A stretch of DNA of 6,181 nucleotides from Gammaproteobacteria bacterium (GTDB lineage: Bacteria > Pseudomonadota > Gammaproteobacteria > Chromatiales > Chromatiaceae): assembly GCA_015231665.1 (NCBI GenBank), contig JADGBD010000123.1, positions 1 to 6,181 of the forward strand, given 5' to 3'. Positions 5,413 through 6,181 of the stretch are shown in pieces. The position numbers and the translations under genes are program-made. Below the pieces are notes generated by a model. It did no database searches, had not been told where the DNA came from, and saw only the letters and a program-made list of their open reading frames with translations. Each line of letters opens with the position of its first letter. Within the stretch, counting starts at the first letter, position 1.

Positions 5413-5997
5413 ATGGAAAACTTCATTGTCAACGCCAAGCCGCGTACCGACACGGGTAAGGGTGCGAGCCGCCGCCTGCGTCACACCGGCTATGTTCCAG
5501 GCATCGTCTATGGTGGCGGCAGCGCCCCCGAAATGCTCGTGCTGGAACACAACGAAATGGTGCAGCACCTGGAGCACGAAGCCTTCTACTCCCACATCCT
5601 CACCCTCAACCTGGATGGCAAGGAAGAAAAGGTCGTCCTCAAGGACCTCCAGCGGCACCCCGCCAAGCCCTTCATTCAGCATGTGGACTTCCTCCGCGTG
5701 GTGGAGGGCTCCCCCATCCGCATGACCGTACCCCTGCACTTCAAGGGCGAGACCACAGCACCTGGGGTCAAGCGCGGCGGCACCGCCACCAAGTACATGA
5801 CCAGTGTGGAAGTGGCCTGCAAACCAGCCGACCTGCCCGAGTTCATCGAAATCAACGTGGGCGCGCTGGACGTGAGCGAATCCATCCACCTGGCCGACAT
5901 CAGCCTGCCCGAAGGCGTCAGCTTCCCCGCCCTGGCCCGCGGACCCGAGCACAACTACGCCGTGGTTGCGGTACTCGGCGGTCGTAACGTCAAGTAA
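5413..5997 (+). CDS. rplY: 50S ribosomal protein L25, two-domain CTC (TL5) type
   Basis: L25 binds 5S rRNA in the central protuberance of the large ribosomal subunit. The 194-residue protein has the N-terminal 5S-binding domain (about 1-93), with GKGASRRLRHTGYVPGIVYGG (15-35) and LKDLQRHPAKPFIQHVDF (76-93). The C-terminal TL5/CTC beta domain follows (about 100-190), with VPLHFKGE (106-113), PGVKRGG (117-123) and VEVACKPADLPE (132-143). This is the long form; E. coli L25 has only the first domain (about 94 residues). It lacks the acidic or Ala-rich tail seen in some relatives. The start ATG is preceded by GGAGA at 5402-5406 with a 6-base spacer. It follows prs in the same direction across a terminator-like element, and a strong terminator follows it. 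The usual downstream partner pth is not in the window. Confidence 0.96.
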   Translation: MENFIVNAKPRTDTGKGASRRLRHTGYVPGIVYGGGSAPEMLVLEHNEMVQHLEHEAFYSHILTLNLDGKEEKVVLKDLQRHPAKPFIQHVDFLRVVEGSPIRMTVPLHFKGETTAPGVKRGGTATKYMTSVEVACKPADLPEFIEINVGALDVSESIHLADISLPEGVSFPALARGPEHNYAVVAVLGGRNVK

Positions 5998-6012
5998 GCC
6001 GAAAGGCTGCAG

Positions 6013-6047
6013 AAAAAGGCCTGCCGGGCAACCGGCAGGCCTTTTTT
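6013..6047 (+). terminator. Strong intrinsic terminator after rplY
   Basis: A perfect 15-bp stem (6013-6027 with 6032-6046) encloses a GCAA tetraloop at 6028-6031 and runs into six T (6042-6047). The core GGCCTGCCGG/CCGGCAGGCC is GC-only apart from one A-T pair. The A run on the 5' arm means it could also terminate transcription from the other side. Confidence 0.95.
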
Positions 6048-6181
6048 ATTGGCGCCCTGGAAAGGACAGGCGTTTTCTGTAGCAAGCCATTCGAATCCGT
6101 TTTGGCGAACTCACAGATTCGACCCACTAGGAGCCTGTCGGGTTTAGGTGCCCGTAGCGAGCAAGGTGGGAGAACGAGAAC
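6048..6181. other. Non-coding remainder at the right edge
   Basis: No coding frame is evident on either strand over these 134 bases. A 7-bp inverted repeat, TCGAATC (6091-6097) and GATTCGA (6116-6122), encloses an 18-base loop. From about 6127 onward the character changes to GC-rich sequence (CTAGGAGCCTGTCGGG, then purine-rich to the end), which could be the edge of a dispersed repeat or insertion element. The window ends before this can be decided. No promoter was recognised. Confidence 0.4.

Noticed and set aside
6089..6098. TTCGAATCC shared with the tRNA-Gln T-loop
   Set aside because: Nine bases only, with no acceptor or other arm nearby. It is better explained as part of the local TCGAATC/GATTCGA inverted repeat or as chance.

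Overview
The window looks like a conserved housekeeping locus from a GC-rich, non-enteric gammaproteobacterium. The gene order is 5' part of hemA (minus strand), a TPR protein, lolB, ispE, tRNA-Gln(TTG), prs and rplY. This arrangement is familiar from Pseudomonas and relatives. A LolB lipoprotein and an MEP-pathway IspE both fit a diderm gammaproteobacterium. The genus cannot be read from the sequence alone.

Layout. Bases 1-594 (minus) carry the first 198 codons of glutamyl-tRNA reductase; the rest lies outside the window. A divergent, AT-richer gap (595-757) separates it from a tightly packed plus-strand operon: an exported TPR protein (758-2467), lolB (ATGA overlap, 2464-3099) and ispE (3113-3949, or a GTG start at 3092). 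These act in outer-membrane lipoprotein insertion and isoprenoid precursor synthesis. Next comes tRNA-Gln (4009-4084), then prs (4369-5322, PRPP synthesis), a two-hairpin terminator or attenuator (5326-5387), rplY (5413-5997, ribosomal protein L25 of the two-domain CTC type) and a textbook intrinsic terminator (6013-6047). The last 134 bases show no gene.

The genes themselves are ordinary. The unusual part is the roughly 420 bp between ispE and prs. Two degenerate 7-bp tandem-repeat arrays flank the tRNA locus. In both, AAG-type heptads (KAAGNNT) come first and GCT-type heptads (GRNNGCT) follow. Right after the intact tRNA-Gln is a tandem copy of its 3' two thirds. That copy is split inside its T-loop by an exact 81-bp insertion rich in inverted repeats. 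A possible third, tiny tRNA 3' remnant follows the second heptad array. This looks like a small hotspot of duplication and insertion, not a new protein system; no novel protein-coding system is visible.
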